64,000 bases of DNA, from positions 2,914,001 through 2,978,000 of the forward strand of contig NZ_JAUSXG010000001.1 of assembly GCF_030815855.1 (NCBI RefSeq), given 5' to 3'. Numbering within the stretch: position 1 is the first letter of the stretch; every line of letters begins with the position of its first letter. The position numbers and the translations under genes are program-made. The notes under the pieces were generated by a model. The model saw only the letters and a list, made by a program, of their open reading frames with translations, ran no database searches and was not told the DNA's origin. Positions 38,335 to 47,102 of the stretch are shown here, piece after piece. This stretch comes from Variovorax paradoxus (GTDB lineage: Bacteria; Pseudomonadota; Gammaproteobacteria; Burkholderiales; Burkholderiaceae_C).

Positions 38335-39354
38335 ATGGGCACCGAAGAACAACTCGAAGACTGGAGACGCCTCGCGCTGCGCCTCGAGAGCGAAGTCGCG
38401 AAAGCGATCATCGGGCAGGCCGAGACGATCCGGCTCATCAACGTGGCGCTGTTCGCGCGCGGCCACGTGCTGCTCGAGGGCGACGTGGGGGTGGGCAAGA
38501 CGACCGTGCTGCGCGCTTTTTCGCGCGCCATCGGCGGCGATTTCGAGCGTGTGGAGGGCACGGTCGACCTGATGCCGGGCGATCTGATCTATCACACCTA
38601 CGTCGATGCCGAAGGGCGGCCCCGCATCGACCCGGGGCCGCTGCTGCGCCACGGCGAACGGCTGGTCACTTTCTTTTTCAACGAGATCAACCGGGCCCGG
38701 CCACAGGTGCAATCGCTGCTGTTGCGCGCCATGGCCGAGCGCACGGTATCGGCCTTCGACCGCGAGTACAGCTTTCCCCACATGACGGTGTTTGCCGACC
38801 GCAACAAGGTCGAGCGCGAAGAGACTTTCGAGCTGGCTTCGGCGGCGCGCGACCGGTTCATGTTCGAGCTGAACATGCCCAAGCCCGCCGACCGCGGCAT
38901 TCGCCAGTCGCTGGTGTTCGATACGGCCTACCACGACACCGAAAGCCTGATCGACAAGGTGGCGCCCGCCATCCTGCCCTGGGACCGGCTCAACGCCATC
39001 GGCGCAGAGGTGCAGCGCAGCGTGAGTGCGAGCGAGACCATCGAGCGCTATGTGCTCGATGTGTGGGAGGCCACCGAAGCGCCGCAGAAGTTCGGCCTCC
39101 GGCTCGACGGCGTGGACATGGACCGCCTGATCCTCGCCGGTGCCAGCCCGCGCGGCATGAGCGCGCTGCTGCGCGCCGCGCGCACGGTGGCCTGGCTCGA
39201 GGGGCGCTCGCACCTGGAACCGGCCGATCTTGCGGCGGTGCTGCCCTCGGTGCTCGGCCACCGCGTGTTCTTTACGCCGGTGTACGAGTTGCGCCGTGCT
39301 GAGCTGTCGGAGGCGCTGGTGGCGCAGATCATGGACAAGATCGCGGCGCCGTGA
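38335..39354 (+). CDS. mxaR: MxaR, MoxR-family AAA+ ATPase
   Basis: 339-residue AAA+ ATPase of the MoxR family, thought to act as a chaperone with von Willebrand A proteins in assembling methanol dehydrogenase and inserting the metal. Walker A is GDVGVGKTT, Walker B region is FFFNEINRARPQVQ, and the lid domain contains AGASPRGMSALLRAAR. It heads the mxaRSACKL row; the next gene starts five bases after its stop. Confidence 0.9.
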   Translation: MGTEEQLEDWRRLALRLESEVAKAIIGQAETIRLINVALFARGHVLLEGDVGVGKTTVLRAFSRAIGGDFERVEGTVDLMPGDLIYHTYVDAEGRPRIDPGPLLRHGERLVTFFFNEINRARPQVQSLLLRAMAERTVSAFDREYSFPHMTVFADRNKVEREETFELASAARDRFMFELNMPKPADRGIRQSLVFDTAYHDTESLIDKVAPAILPWDRLNAIGAEVQRSVSASETIERYVLDVWEATEAPQKFGLRLDGVDMDRLILAGASPRGMSALLRAARTVAWLEGRSHLEPADLAAVLPSVLGHRVFFTPVYELRRAELSEALVAQIMDKIAAP

Positions 39355-39358
39355 TGCC

Positions 39359-40234
39359 ATGGAGCGCATCGACGAATTCCACTACCAGCTGCCGCGCCGC
39401 TTTGGCGGTTGGCGGCCGGGTGCGCAGCGCGGCCTGAGCCAGGGCAGCGGGCAGGAATTTGCCGCGCACCGGCGGTTGTTCGACCACCCGGACCCACGCC
39501 GCATCGATCTGCGCGCCAGCGTGTGCGACGGCCGCGGCGACTGGCTGGTGCGCATTCATCGGCTGCGCGTGGCCATCCCCGTGCATGTGGTGGTGGATGT
39601 GTCGGCCTCGATGCATTTCGGCGCCGAGCGGCGCAAACTCGACGTGGTGGCCGACTTGGTCGAGGCGCTGGGCTACAGCGCATTTCGCGCCGGCGACACG
39701 GTCGGCCTGCTGGCCTTCGACCAGCGCGAACGCGAAGACCTCTTTGTGCCCGCGCGCCACAGCCGCGGCAACGGCAGCCTGATGGCACGCATGCTGCGCG
39801 AGTGCCGTGCGACAACCGGTGCGCCGCCCACCGACGACTGGGCCTTGGCGGGCCTGCGGCGCGCCACCGAACGCCTGGTGGGCCGCGGCGGACTGGTGTT
39901 CCTGGCTTCGGACTTTCACTGGTCGATCGACGCACTCGGCGAACTGCTCGCGCAGTTCGCACCGGCCTGCGTCGTTCCGCTGGTGGTCTGGGACCCGGCG
40001 GAAATGGAGCCGCCGGACGCTCGCGCGCTGGTCGCCTTGAGCGATGCCGAAACCGGCGTGCGGCGCAGCCTGTGGATGCGCGAATCGCTGCGCGCGCGGT
40101 GGCGCGAGTCGGTCGCAAAGCGGCGCGCCGAACTCAACGCCTTGTTCAACGCGCACGGCATGCCGCCCTTTCACCTGAACGGCCGTTTCGACGCCGAAGC
40201 GCTCACGCGGTACTTCATGGAGACGACGGCATGA
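39359..40234 (+). CDS. mxaS: MxaS, DUF58 protein
   Basis: 291-residue cytoplasmic DUF58 protein related to von Willebrand A domains. The degenerate metal site is VVVDVSASMHFG, preceded by the DUF58 block RRIDLRASVCDGRGDW-like region and followed by GDTVGLLAFDQRERED. DUF58 and MoxR proteins work as pairs. ATG 39359 (MERIDEFHY) is five bases after mxaR. Its TGA overlaps the ATG of mxaA. Confidence 0.88.
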   Translation: MERIDEFHYQLPRRFGGWRPGAQRGLSQGSGQEFAAHRRLFDHPDPRRIDLRASVCDGRGDWLVRIHRLRVAIPVHVVVDVSASMHFGAERRKLDVVADLVEALGYSAFRAGDTVGLLAFDQREREDLFVPARHSRGNGSLMARMLRECRATTGAPPTDDWALAGLRRATERLVGRGGLVFLASDFHWSIDALGELLAQFAPACVVPLVVWDPAEMEPPDARALVALSDAETGVRRSLWMRESLRARWRESVAKRRAELNALFNAHGMPPFHLNGRFDAEALTRYFMETTA

Positions 40235-41100
40235 ACCGGCTCTTTGCGGCCGTGCTGGCGCTCGCCATTGCTGCCGGCGCGGCAAGCGCCGCCACGGTCG
40301 AGCAGCCCCGCGCTTTCGGCCATGTGATCGGCGACGTTCTCACGCAGCGCGTGCTGCTTGAGCAGGCCGGCCAGCCGCTGCGCCCCGGCGCAATGCCCAG
40401 CGCTGCGCGCATCGACCTGTGGCTCGAACGCAGGCCGTCGCGCATCGAGACTGATGCCGAGGGGCGGCGCTGGCTGGCCATCGACTACCAGATCATCAAC
40501 GCCCCGCGCACGCTGACCGCCGTCTCGCTGCCGGCGCTCAGCATTGCGACCGCATCGGGCGCGGCGCTGGCACTGCCTGCCTGGCCGGTCAGCATCGGCC
40601 CGCTGACACCGCTCGAAGTGCCGGGGCAAGGCGATCTGCAGCCGCTGCGGCCGGACCGCCCCGTGGCGGCGCTTCCGACCTACGCCGTCGAACGGCACCT
40701 GAAGCTCTCGTTCCTCGCACTGCTGGCGGTGCTTCTGGCATGGCTCGCCTGGTGGGCGTGGCGCAACGCCCGCGAAGCGCAGCAGCTTCCGTTCGCGCAC
40801 GCCTGGCGCGAGCTGAAACGCATCGGCGACCCCGCCAGCCCCGAAGCATGGCGCGTGGTGCACCGCGCGCTGAACCGGAGCGCCGGCCGCGTGGTGCACG
40901 GCGCCAGCCTGCCGCGGCTGCTGGCGGATGCACCCTATTTGCGGCCGCTGCAGCCGCGTCTCGAAGATTTCTATCGCGAGTCGACGCGGCGCTTCTTCTT
41001 TGCCGAGAGCGCCGCCGCGTCGGCAGAGGCTCACGCCGCCTATCCGCTCAAGCCGCTGTGCCGTGCCCTGCGCAATGCGGAAAAGCGCCACCGGCATTGA
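40231..41100 (+). CDS. mxaA: MxaA, membrane-anchored periplasmic protein
   Basis: 289-residue protein with a signal peptide (LALAIAAGAASA), a periplasmic beta domain of about 150 residues, one transmembrane helix (LSFLALLAVLLAWLAWWAW, residues about 155-175) and a cytoplasmic helical tail ending in NAEKRHRH. MxaA is needed for calcium insertion into MxaFI in classical methylotrophs; in this window it would serve XoxF. ATGA overlap with mxaS at 40231-40234. Confidence 0.85.
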   Translation: MNRLFAAVLALAIAAGAASAATVEQPRAFGHVIGDVLTQRVLLEQAGQPLRPGAMPSAARIDLWLERRPSRIETDAEGRRWLAIDYQIINAPRTLTAVSLPALSIATASGAALALPAWPVSIGPLTPLEVPGQGDLQPLRPDRPVAALPTYAVERHLKLSFLALLAVLLAWLAWWAWRNAREAQQLPFAHAWRELKRIGDPASPEAWRVVHRALNRSAGRVVHGASLPRLLADAPYLRPLQPRLEDFYRESTRRFFFAESAAASAEAHAAYPLKPLCRALRNAEKRHRH

Positions 41101-41113
41101 CGGGAGCAGAGCC

Positions 41114-42115
41114 ATGCGCTTCGACCTCGCCCAGCCCTGGATGCTCGCTTTGCTTCCGCTCGCGCTGCTGCCGCTCTTGCGCCGGCGCAGCGACACGCTG
41201 GGCTTCTCCTACCTGGCCTGGCTGCCGTCGGATCGCATCGGCCGCCTTGTCGGTTTTCTGTGGCGTGCGTTCGCGGTCGGCGCCATGGTGTTCACCGTTC
41301 TCGGCCTTGCGGGACCCGGGCAGTCGGGCGCGGTGGTCGAGCGGCCCGGGCGCGGCGCGGAGGTGCTCATTCTCATGGACCGCAGCAGCAGCATGGACGC
41401 CACCGTTCACACCAACGGCCTGCAGACCGCGGGCCGCATGTCGCAGGAGCCCAAGGCCAAGGTCGTGCGCGACCTGCTGGGCGAATTCGTCGCCAAGCGG
41501 CCCGACAACCGGTTTGCCTTCATGACCTTCAGCACGGTGCCGATCGTGGCGGTGCCCTTCACGCAGAAGACGGACACCGTGCAGGCCGCGCTCGCCGCCA
41601 CGGCCATCGGCCGCGGCTTGCCTGAAACCCGCATGGGCGCCGCGCTGCTGGCGGCCATCGAAGAGTTCGAAGGCCGCAGCTATTCGGGCAGCCGCGTGAT
41701 CCTGGTCGTCTCGGACGGCGGCGCCCAGCTCGACGAGGCGACGCGCCAGCGCGTTCATGCCGGCCTGGCGCGCGAGAAGATCGGCCTCTACTGGATCTAC
41801 GTGCGCAGCGGCCCCAACTCGCCCAACCTCAACACCGAAACGGTGTCGGCCTATGGCCTCGGCGAAGAACTGGCGCTGCACCAGTTCTTCAAGACATTGA
41901 GCACGCCCTACCGGCTCTACCAGGTGGACGATTCCAACGCCATGGCGGCCGCCATGGCCGAGATCGACCGTCAGCAGAATTTTCCGCTGACGATTCACGA
42001 GCGCGTGCCGCGGCGCGACCACGGCGCTGCCTTCTATGTTGCGGCGATGCTGTGCTGCGCCGGCCTGCTCGCCTGCCGTGCCGTGCAACTGCAGAGCTGG
42101 CGGAAAAACGCATGA
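41114..42115 (+). CDS. mxaC: MxaC, von Willebrand A-domain membrane protein
   Basis: 333-residue membrane protein: two N-terminal helices (PWMLALLPLALLPLL and LWRAFAVGAMVFTVLGLAG), a von Willebrand A domain with an intact MIDAS motif (LMDRSSSMD) and VSDGGAQLDE, and a C-terminal helix (AFYVAAMLCCAGLLACRAV). It belongs to the methanol dehydrogenase maturation set with MxaR and MxaS. ATG 41114 follows GGGAGCAGAG. Its stop overlaps the start of mxaK. Confidence 0.88.
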   Translation: MRFDLAQPWMLALLPLALLPLLRRRSDTLGFSYLAWLPSDRIGRLVGFLWRAFAVGAMVFTVLGLAGPGQSGAVVERPGRGAEVLILMDRSSSMDATVHTNGLQTAGRMSQEPKAKVVRDLLGEFVAKRPDNRFAFMTFSTVPIVAVPFTQKTDTVQAALAATAIGRGLPETRMGAALLAAIEEFEGRSYSGSRVILVVSDGGAQLDEATRQRVHAGLAREKIGLYWIYVRSGPNSPNLNTETVSAYGLGEELALHQFFKTLSTPYRLYQVDDSNAMAAAMAEIDRQQNFPLTIHERVPRRDHGAAFYVAAMLCCAGLLACRAVQLQSWRKNA

Positions 42116-42663
42116 AGCGGCGTACCGTTCACCTGATGTTCGGTGTGTTGAGCCTGTGCTGCGTCGGCACGGCATTGGAGCGCGGGTTGCGCCTGCGCCA
42201 GACGATGGACCTCAACGCGGAGATCGCCCGCATCGCGGCCGCCCCGGTCGGCAAGGACGCGGCGCCCGCACCCGTATCGGCGCCGCGCCAACTGCAGCTT
42301 GCACAAGCACTGGCGCTGTCCAAAGCCGGGGCGCACGATGCCGCGCTCAAGGGCTACGCGGCGCTGATCCAGGGCGGCGAGCGCGACCCTGTGGCGCAGG
42401 AGGCGCTTTTCAACCTCGGCAACATGTACCTGCGCCAGGGCATGGCGCAAGAGGCCGGCGCCCTGCCCCTGTTCGAACTGGGCAAGCAGCGGCTGCGCGA
42501 CCTGCTGCGCGCCGCGCCGCAGGACTGGGATGCGCGCTACAACCTGGAGCGTGCGCTGCGCCTCGCGCCCGAAGACCAGGAAGCCTTTTCCGCCGAGCAG
42601 CAGCCGGCGCACGAGCAGCGGCGGGTCCGGGTTCCGGGCTTTGTTGCCGGGGACCTGCCGTGA
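42112..42663 (+). CDS. mxaK: MxaK, TPR-like membrane-anchored protein
   Basis: 183-residue protein with one N-terminal membrane helix (VHLMFGVLSLCCVGTAL) and TPR-like helices (GAHDAALKGYAALIQGG, AQEALFNLGNMYLRQGMAQE, WDARYNLERALRLAPED). It matches MxaK in size and position between two von Willebrand A genes. ATG 42112 overlaps the mxaC stop, and its TGA overlaps the GTG of mxaL. Confidence 0.82.
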   Translation: MKRRTVHLMFGVLSLCCVGTALERGLRLRQTMDLNAEIARIAAAPVGKDAAPAPVSAPRQLQLAQALALSKAGAHDAALKGYAALIQGGERDPVAQEALFNLGNMYLRQGMAQEAGALPLFELGKQRLRDLLRAAPQDWDARYNLERALRLAPEDQEAFSAEQQPAHEQRRVRVPGFVAGDLP

Positions 42664-43658
42664 GGCTGCGGCCGCTGCCTGCGCGATGGCTGTCAGCTTT
42701 GCGGCGCTTCGGCGGCAGCACCGGCAACGGGCCGCTGCTGCTCGCCCTGCTGCTGCTGGCGCTGGCCGTCTGGCCGCCGCGCTTGCAGCTGCAGCGCCCG
42801 GTGTTCAACTGGCAGGTGAGCTTCGACATCACGCAGAGCATGAACGTCGAAGATGTGGAGCTCAACCACGCGGCGGCGAGCCGGCTCGCGCTCGCGCGTG
42901 CGGCCATGCGCGACGTGCTGGGTGCGCTGCCCTGCGGCTCGAAGGTGGGTTGGAGCGTTTTTGCGGACTACCGCTCGGTGGTGATCCTCACGCCGGTCGA
43001 GGTCTGCAGCCACTATGAAGAACTGCTGGCCTCGCTCGAACGCATCGACGGGCGCATGCGCTGGGCCAATGCCAGCAACGTCAGCAAGGGCGTGACCTGG
43101 GCGGTGCGCGGTGCGCGCAGCATCGGGCCGGATACGAGTTTCGTCTTCATCAGCGACGGCCAGGAGTCGCCGCCGCTGCGCATCAACGAGACCCCGCCGA
43201 TGACGGACATCAAGCCCGGCGACGTGAAGGGCTGGCTCGTCGGCGTGGGCGGCGATGTGCCGGTGCCCATTCCCAAGACCGGCAGCAGCGGCGAGCCCGC
43301 GGGCTACTGGCGGGCCGACGAGGTGGTGCAAGGCTCGGCCATGGGCGGCACGCTGAATCACGAGCATCTTTCGGAGCTGCGGCAAGACCATTTGCGCTCG
43401 CTCGCCGAACTGGTGGGTGTGAACTACCGGCGCCTGACCCAACCGGATGCGCTGATGAGCGCCATGCTCGATCGCCGCTATGCGCAGCAGGTGCCGACCG
43501 ATACCGACCTGCGGTGGATTCCCGCGCTGCTCGCGTTGCTGCTGCTGGCATGGCGGTTTGCGCCGGATTTCGGCTGGCTGCGCGAACGGCGGCCGATGGC
43601 GCGGGAGAAGAAAGCGGCCGAACGCTTTCAGCCGCGCGGCCTCACGCGTCCGGCGTGA
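42660..43658 (+). CDS. mxaL: MxaL, von Willebrand A-domain membrane protein
   Basis: 332-residue protein starting with GTG 42660 (GTGA overlap with mxaK). An N-terminal helix (LLLALLLLALAVWP) precedes a von Willebrand A domain whose metal site is degenerate (FDITQSMN, DxTxS), with FISDGQESPP later, and a C-terminal helix (IPALLALLLLAWRF). It is the last mxa gene here; mxaE, mxaH and mxaB do not follow. Its last 17 bases overlap the 3' end of the convergent pqqE. Confidence 0.85.
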   Translation: MRLRPLPARWLSALRRFGGSTGNGPLLLALLLLALAVWPPRLQLQRPVFNWQVSFDITQSMNVEDVELNHAAASRLALARAAMRDVLGALPCGSKVGWSVFADYRSVVILTPVEVCSHYEELLASLERIDGRMRWANASNVSKGVTWAVRGARSIGPDTSFVFISDGQESPPLRINETPPMTDIKPGDVKGWLVGVGGDVPVPIPKTGSSGEPAGYWRADEVVQGSAMGGTLNHEHLSELRQDHLRSLAELVGVNYRRLTQPDALMSAMLDRRYAQQVPTDTDLRWIPALLALLLLAWRFAPDFGWLRERRPMAREKKAAERFQPRGLTRPA

Positions 43659-44793
43659 CCAGCGCGGCGGAAAGCCGGCGCGAACTGGCCGGATCGCGAA
43701 ACACCAGCGGATGCTCGACCGGCGCCGCGGGGTCTCGCGCAGCCGCACGCTCCACCGCCTCGACCACGCGGTGGTGGTCCGGGCTCTTCGCGCACACCGG
43801 ATCGGCCGCGGCCGCATCCTGCGCCAGCAGGTAGGCCTGGCAGCGGCAGCCGCCCAGGTCTTGCTCGCGCTGGTCGCAGCTCGCGCAGGGCTCCTTCATC
43901 CAGCCGGTTCCGCGGTAGCGGTTGAAGCCTTCCGAGTCGAACCAGATGTCGCGCACGCTGTGCGCCTTCACGTTCGGAAACTCGAGGCCCGGCAGCATCT
44001 TGGCGGTGTGGCACGGCAGCGCGGTGCCGTCGGGCGCCACGGTAAGGAACATGCTGCCCCAGCCGTTGACGCATTTCTTGGCCTTGCCCTCGTGGTAGTC
44101 GGGCGCCACGAAGAAGATGCGCATGCGCTCGCCGAGCCGCTTGCGCCAGGCATCGGTCACCTCCTCGGCATGGCGCAGCTGCTCGTGCGTGGGCAGCAAC
44201 TGGTCGCGGTTCACGAAGGCCCACGAGTAGTACTGCGTGTTGGCAAGCTCGAGGTACTCGGCGCCCATCTCGTGCGCCATCTCGATGATGCGGTCGATGT
44301 GGTCGATGTTCATGCGGTGGATCACCACGTTCAGCACCATCGGCCAGCCCTGGTCCTTGATGATCTTCGCGACCCGGTTCTTCAGTTCGAAGGTCTTGGT
44401 GTGCGAGAGAAAGTCGTTCATCTCGCGCGTGGAATCCTGGAACGACAGCTGCACGTGGTCCAGGCCCGCAGCCTTGAGCGCGGCGGCGCGCTGCGCCGTG
44501 AGGCCGACGCCCGAGGTCAGCAGGTTGGTGTAGTAGCCCAGGCGCGCGGCCTCGGCAATGATGATATCGAGGTCGTCGCGCAGCAGCGGCTCGCCGCCCG
44601 ACAAGCCGCACTGCACCGCGCCGAGTTCGCGGCCTTCGCGCAGCACCCGCAGCCAGTCGTCGGTGCCGAGCTCGTCCTCTTGCCGGGCGAAGTCGACCGG
44701 GTTGAAGCAGAACACGCAATGCAGCGGACAGCGGTAGGTCAGCTCGGCCAGCAGCCAGAGCGGCGGTCCGGGGCGGGGTGCCGCATTTGTCAT
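43642..44793 (-). CDS. pqqE: PqqE, radical SAM peptide cyclase
   Basis: 383-residue radical SAM enzyme that links Glu and Tyr in PqqA, the first step of PQQ synthesis. The SAM cluster motif is CPLHCVFC, followed by GLSGGEPLLRDD; the SPASM auxiliary cluster cysteines are in CVNGWGSMF, LPCHTA, CASCDQREQDLGGCRCQ. ATG 44793 overlaps the stop of pqqD. The last gene of pqqABCDE. Confidence 0.96.
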   Translation of the reverse strand: MTNAAPRPGPPLWLLAELTYRCPLHCVFCFNPVDFARQEDELGTDDWLRVLREGRELGAVQCGLSGGEPLLRDDLDIIIAEAARLGYYTNLLTSGVGLTAQRAAALKAAGLDHVQLSFQDSTREMNDFLSHTKTFELKNRVAKIIKDQGWPMVLNVVIHRMNIDHIDRIIEMAHEMGAEYLELANTQYYSWAFVNRDQLLPTHEQLRHAEEVTDAWRKRLGERMRIFFVAPDYHEGKAKKCVNGWGSMFLTVAPDGTALPCHTAKMLPGLEFPNVKAHSVRDIWFDSEGFNRYRGTGWMKEPCASCDQREQDLGGCRCQAYLLAQDAAAADPVCAKSPDHHRVVEAVERAAARDPAAPVEHPLVFRDPASSRRLSAALVTPDA

Positions 44794-45083
44794 GCAGGGT
44801 CCCAGCGCAGCCAGTTCTGCTGCGCCGCCATTTCGACGAAGCCGCGCACCTCGGGTTCGAGCCCGGTGGTGTCGAAGGCTTGTTCCAGGTCGGCCACGAT
44901 CTGCGCGACGCTGCGCTCGCCGTCGCAGCGCTTCATGATCTCGCCCGCGCTGCCGTTCAGCCGCACCATGCCCTCGGGGTACAGCAGCACATGGCAGTCT
45001 TGCGCCGGCTCCCATTGCAGGCGAAAGCCGGGGCCGACGCGGGGTTTGCTTTCGGCGGCAAGCATGGTCTTGGCCTCGGTCAT
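44790..45083 (-). CDS. pqqD: PqqD, PqqA-binding chaperone
   Basis: 97-residue peptide chaperone that presents PqqA to PqqE. Family blocks are [39 protein letters not shown] and [14 protein letters not shown]. The start ATG 45083 overlaps the pqqC stop; an internal ATG at 45065 would still give a normal-length PqqD. Confidence 0.93.
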   Translation of the reverse strand: MTEAKTMLAAESKPRVGPGFRLQWEPAQDCHVLLYPEGMVRLNGSAGEIMKRCDGERSVAQIVADLEQAFDTTGLEPEVRGFVEMAAQQNWLRWDPA

Positions 45084-45850
45084 GCCGTTGCCTCCGTCAC
45101 GCCGTAGCGCGTTGCCATGGCGTCGTTCATGGCCCAGAGGATGTCGAGCTTGAACTGCAGCACCTCCAGCGCGCGCTCCTGCAGCGCGCGGGTGTCGAAG
45201 TGCCCGAGCGTGATGGCCAGGCCCTGCTCCACGTCGCGCCGCGCCTGACTCACGCGGTTGCGAAAGTAGCTCAGGCCGCCCGGCTCGATCCACGCGTAGT
45301 GCTCGGGCCAGGTGGCCAGGCGCTGCTTGTGGATTTCGGGCGCGAAGAGCTCGGTGAGCGACGAGCACACCGCCTCTTGCCACGGCGCGCGGCGCGCGAA
45401 GTTCACATAGGCATCGACCGCAAAACGCATCGCCGGCACCACGTGGCGCAGGTCGAGCACCTCTTCGCGCGAAAGTCCCACGGCTTCGGCCAGGCGCAGC
45501 CAGGCTTCGATGCCGCCTTCGTCCTTGATGCCGCCAAGTTCGAAACCGTCGTGGTCGAGAATGCGCTGCACCCAGCCGCGCCGCACCTCGGGATCGGGGC
45601 AGTTCGAGATCACCGCGCCGTCCTTGATGGGGATCGCGATCTGGTAGTAGAAGCGGTTGGCCACCCAGCCGCGAATCTGCTCGGGCGTGGCACGGCCGCT
45701 GTTGAGCATGACGTTGAACGGATGATGGATGTGATAGCTGCGGCCGCGCTCGCGCAGCTTGGCTTCGAACTCTTCACGGCCCCACGCCGGCGCAGCTTGC
45801 TCGCTCCCGGTGGCCGGGCGGAACGGGTCCTGGATTCTGTCGGCGTGCAT
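45080..45850 (-). CDS. pqqC: PqqC, pyrroloquinoline-quinone synthase
   Basis: 256-residue cofactor-free oxidase for the final ring closure and oxidation giving PQQ. Blocks are [41 protein letters not shown] and [16 protein letters not shown] 45850 ([10 protein letters not shown]) is used; the upstream extension lacks similarity. It lies 23 bases after pqqB. Confidence 0.95.
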   Translation of the reverse strand: MHADRIQDPFRPATGSEQAAPAWGREEFEAKLRERGRSYHIHHPFNVMLNSGRATPEQIRGWVANRFYYQIAIPIKDGAVISNCPDPEVRRGWVQRILDHDGFELGGIKDEGGIEAWLRLAEAVGLSREEVLDLRHVVPAMRFAVDAYVNFARRAPWQEAVCSSLTELFAPEIHKQRLATWPEHYAWIEPGGLSYFRNRVSQARRDVEQGLAITLGHFDTRALQERALEVLQFKLDILWAMNDAMATRYGVTEATA

Positions 45851-45873
45851 GGTGGTGGGCCCGGCGCTTTGCT

Positions 45874-46794
45874 TCAGAGTTGAATCGTCATCCCGTCCTC
45901 GCACGGCTCGATGCGCGCGCGCCGCAGCAGCACGTGCTCATCGGAGTCTTCGTCGAGGATGGGGTTGGTGTTGTTGATGTGAATCAGCATGCGGCGGGTG
46001 GCCGCGGGCAGCCGCGCCAGCCATTCGATCATGCCCCCCTCGCCCGACTGTGGCAGGTGACCGATCTCGCGCGCGCGTTTGCCGCTGACACCGAGGCGGA
46101 CCATCTCGTCGTCGGTCCAGAAGGTGCCATCGACCATGACGGCATCGGCGCTTGCCATGGCGTCGAACACCGGCGGCGTGATGGCGCCCAGGCCCGGCGC
46201 ATAGAACAGGCTCTTGCCGCTCTTGCGGTCGAACATGGTCACACCGATGTTGTCGCCAGCCACCTGCTGCTCGCGGTGCGGGGAATACGGCGCAGCCTTG
46301 CCGGTGAGCGCGAGCGCGCGAAAACTCAGGTCGGGCACGCCCGGCACTTCGAAGGCATTGCCGTCGAGCGCGATCGGGTGGCGGGCCACGCCGCAATAGT
46401 GCGAGAGCACGCGCAGCACGGGATTACCCTGACTCAGGTCTTCGGCGACCGGGTCGGTGCACCACAGCGGCAGCGGCGTGCCGCGCTCGCGCAGCATGAA
46501 AAGTCCCGTGGCATGGTCGACCTGTCCGTCGATCAGCACCACGCCGGCAATGGCGGTGTCGCGCAGTGCACGTGCCGGCTGCAGCACCGGGCTGTTGCGA
46601 ATCTGCTCGAGGATGTCAGGCGATGCGTTGAACAGCACGCCATCGGCGCTGTCGTCGGGCTGAACGAAGATCGAAGACTGCGTGCGCGGCTTGGCGCGCA
46701 CCGTGCCCGCGCGCACACCGGCGCAATTGGGGCAGTTGCAGTTCCATTGCGGAAAGCCGCCGCCGGCAGCCGAGCCCAGAACGGTGATGCGCAT
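45874..46794 (-). CDS. pqqB: PqqB, metallo-beta-lactamase-fold hydroxylase
   Basis: 306-residue metallo-beta-lactamase-fold protein of PQQ synthesis, proposed to hydroxylate the tyrosine part of the intermediate. Blocks are [37 protein letters not shown] and [21 protein letters not shown] 46794 (MRITVLGS) is used. It follows pqqA by 72 bases. Confidence 0.95.
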   Translation of the reverse strand: MRITVLGSAAGGGFPQWNCNCPNCAGVRAGTVRAKPRTQSSIFVQPDDSADGVLFNASPDILEQIRNSPVLQPARALRDTAIAGVVLIDGQVDHATGLFMLRERGTPLPLWCTDPVAEDLSQGNPVLRVLSHYCGVARHPIALDGNAFEVPGVPDLSFRALALTGKAAPYSPHREQQVAGDNIGVTMFDRKSGKSLFYAPGLGAITPPVFDAMASADAVMVDGTFWTDDEMVRLGVSGKRAREIGHLPQSGEGGMIEWLARLPAATRRMLIHINNTNPILDEDSDEHVLLRRARIEPCEDGMTIQL

Positions 46795-46866
46795 CGAATG
46801 AGGAAGAAAGGGGTTCGAAACAACCCACCCCGGGCATGCCGGGGCGGGTTGTGAAGAAGCGCGCAA

Positions 46867-46941
46867 TCAGCGTGCGCTGACGTACATCGTGATCTCGAAG
46901 CCGAAGCGAAGATCAGTTGCCGTCGGGGTTTCCCATTTCAT
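46867..46941 (-). CDS. pqqA: PqqA, PQQ precursor peptide
   Basis: A 24-residue peptide, MKWETPTATDLRFGFEITMY followed by VSAR. Glu16 and Tyr20 in the FEITMY core are the residues joined by PqqE and become PQQ. AGGAGACACT directly precedes the ATG at 46941. It is the first gene of the pqqABCDE operon and was found by eye because it is very short. Confidence 0.95.
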   Translation of the reverse strand: MKWETPTATDLRFGFEITMYVSAR

Positions 46942-47043
46942 AGTGTCTCCTGAAAAAGTTGCACAGCGCCACGTGGCGGCTGCGGGAACTTCGAGCGCTC
47001 CAGAACGCATATTGAACCGATGCATCGCCGCAACCTAGCCGTG

Positions 47044-47076
47044 AAATCATGAATGGTGCTTCATGATTTTCATGAA
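47044..47076. promoter_or_regulatory. Inverted repeat between pqqA and hydrolase genes
   Basis: AAATCATGAA (47044-47053) and TTCATGATTT (47060-47069) form a perfect 10-base inverted repeat with a 6-base spacer. A further TTCATGAA palindrome follows at 47069-47076. It sits in the divergent gap between pqqA and the hydrolase/two-component operon, a natural place for a regulator of PQQ synthesis to bind. The regulator is unknown; the NarL-type protein encoded at 49486 is a candidate. Confidence 0.55.
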
Positions 47077-47102
47077 TAGCGGCAGTGAGGCCACCGCGTA
47101 CC

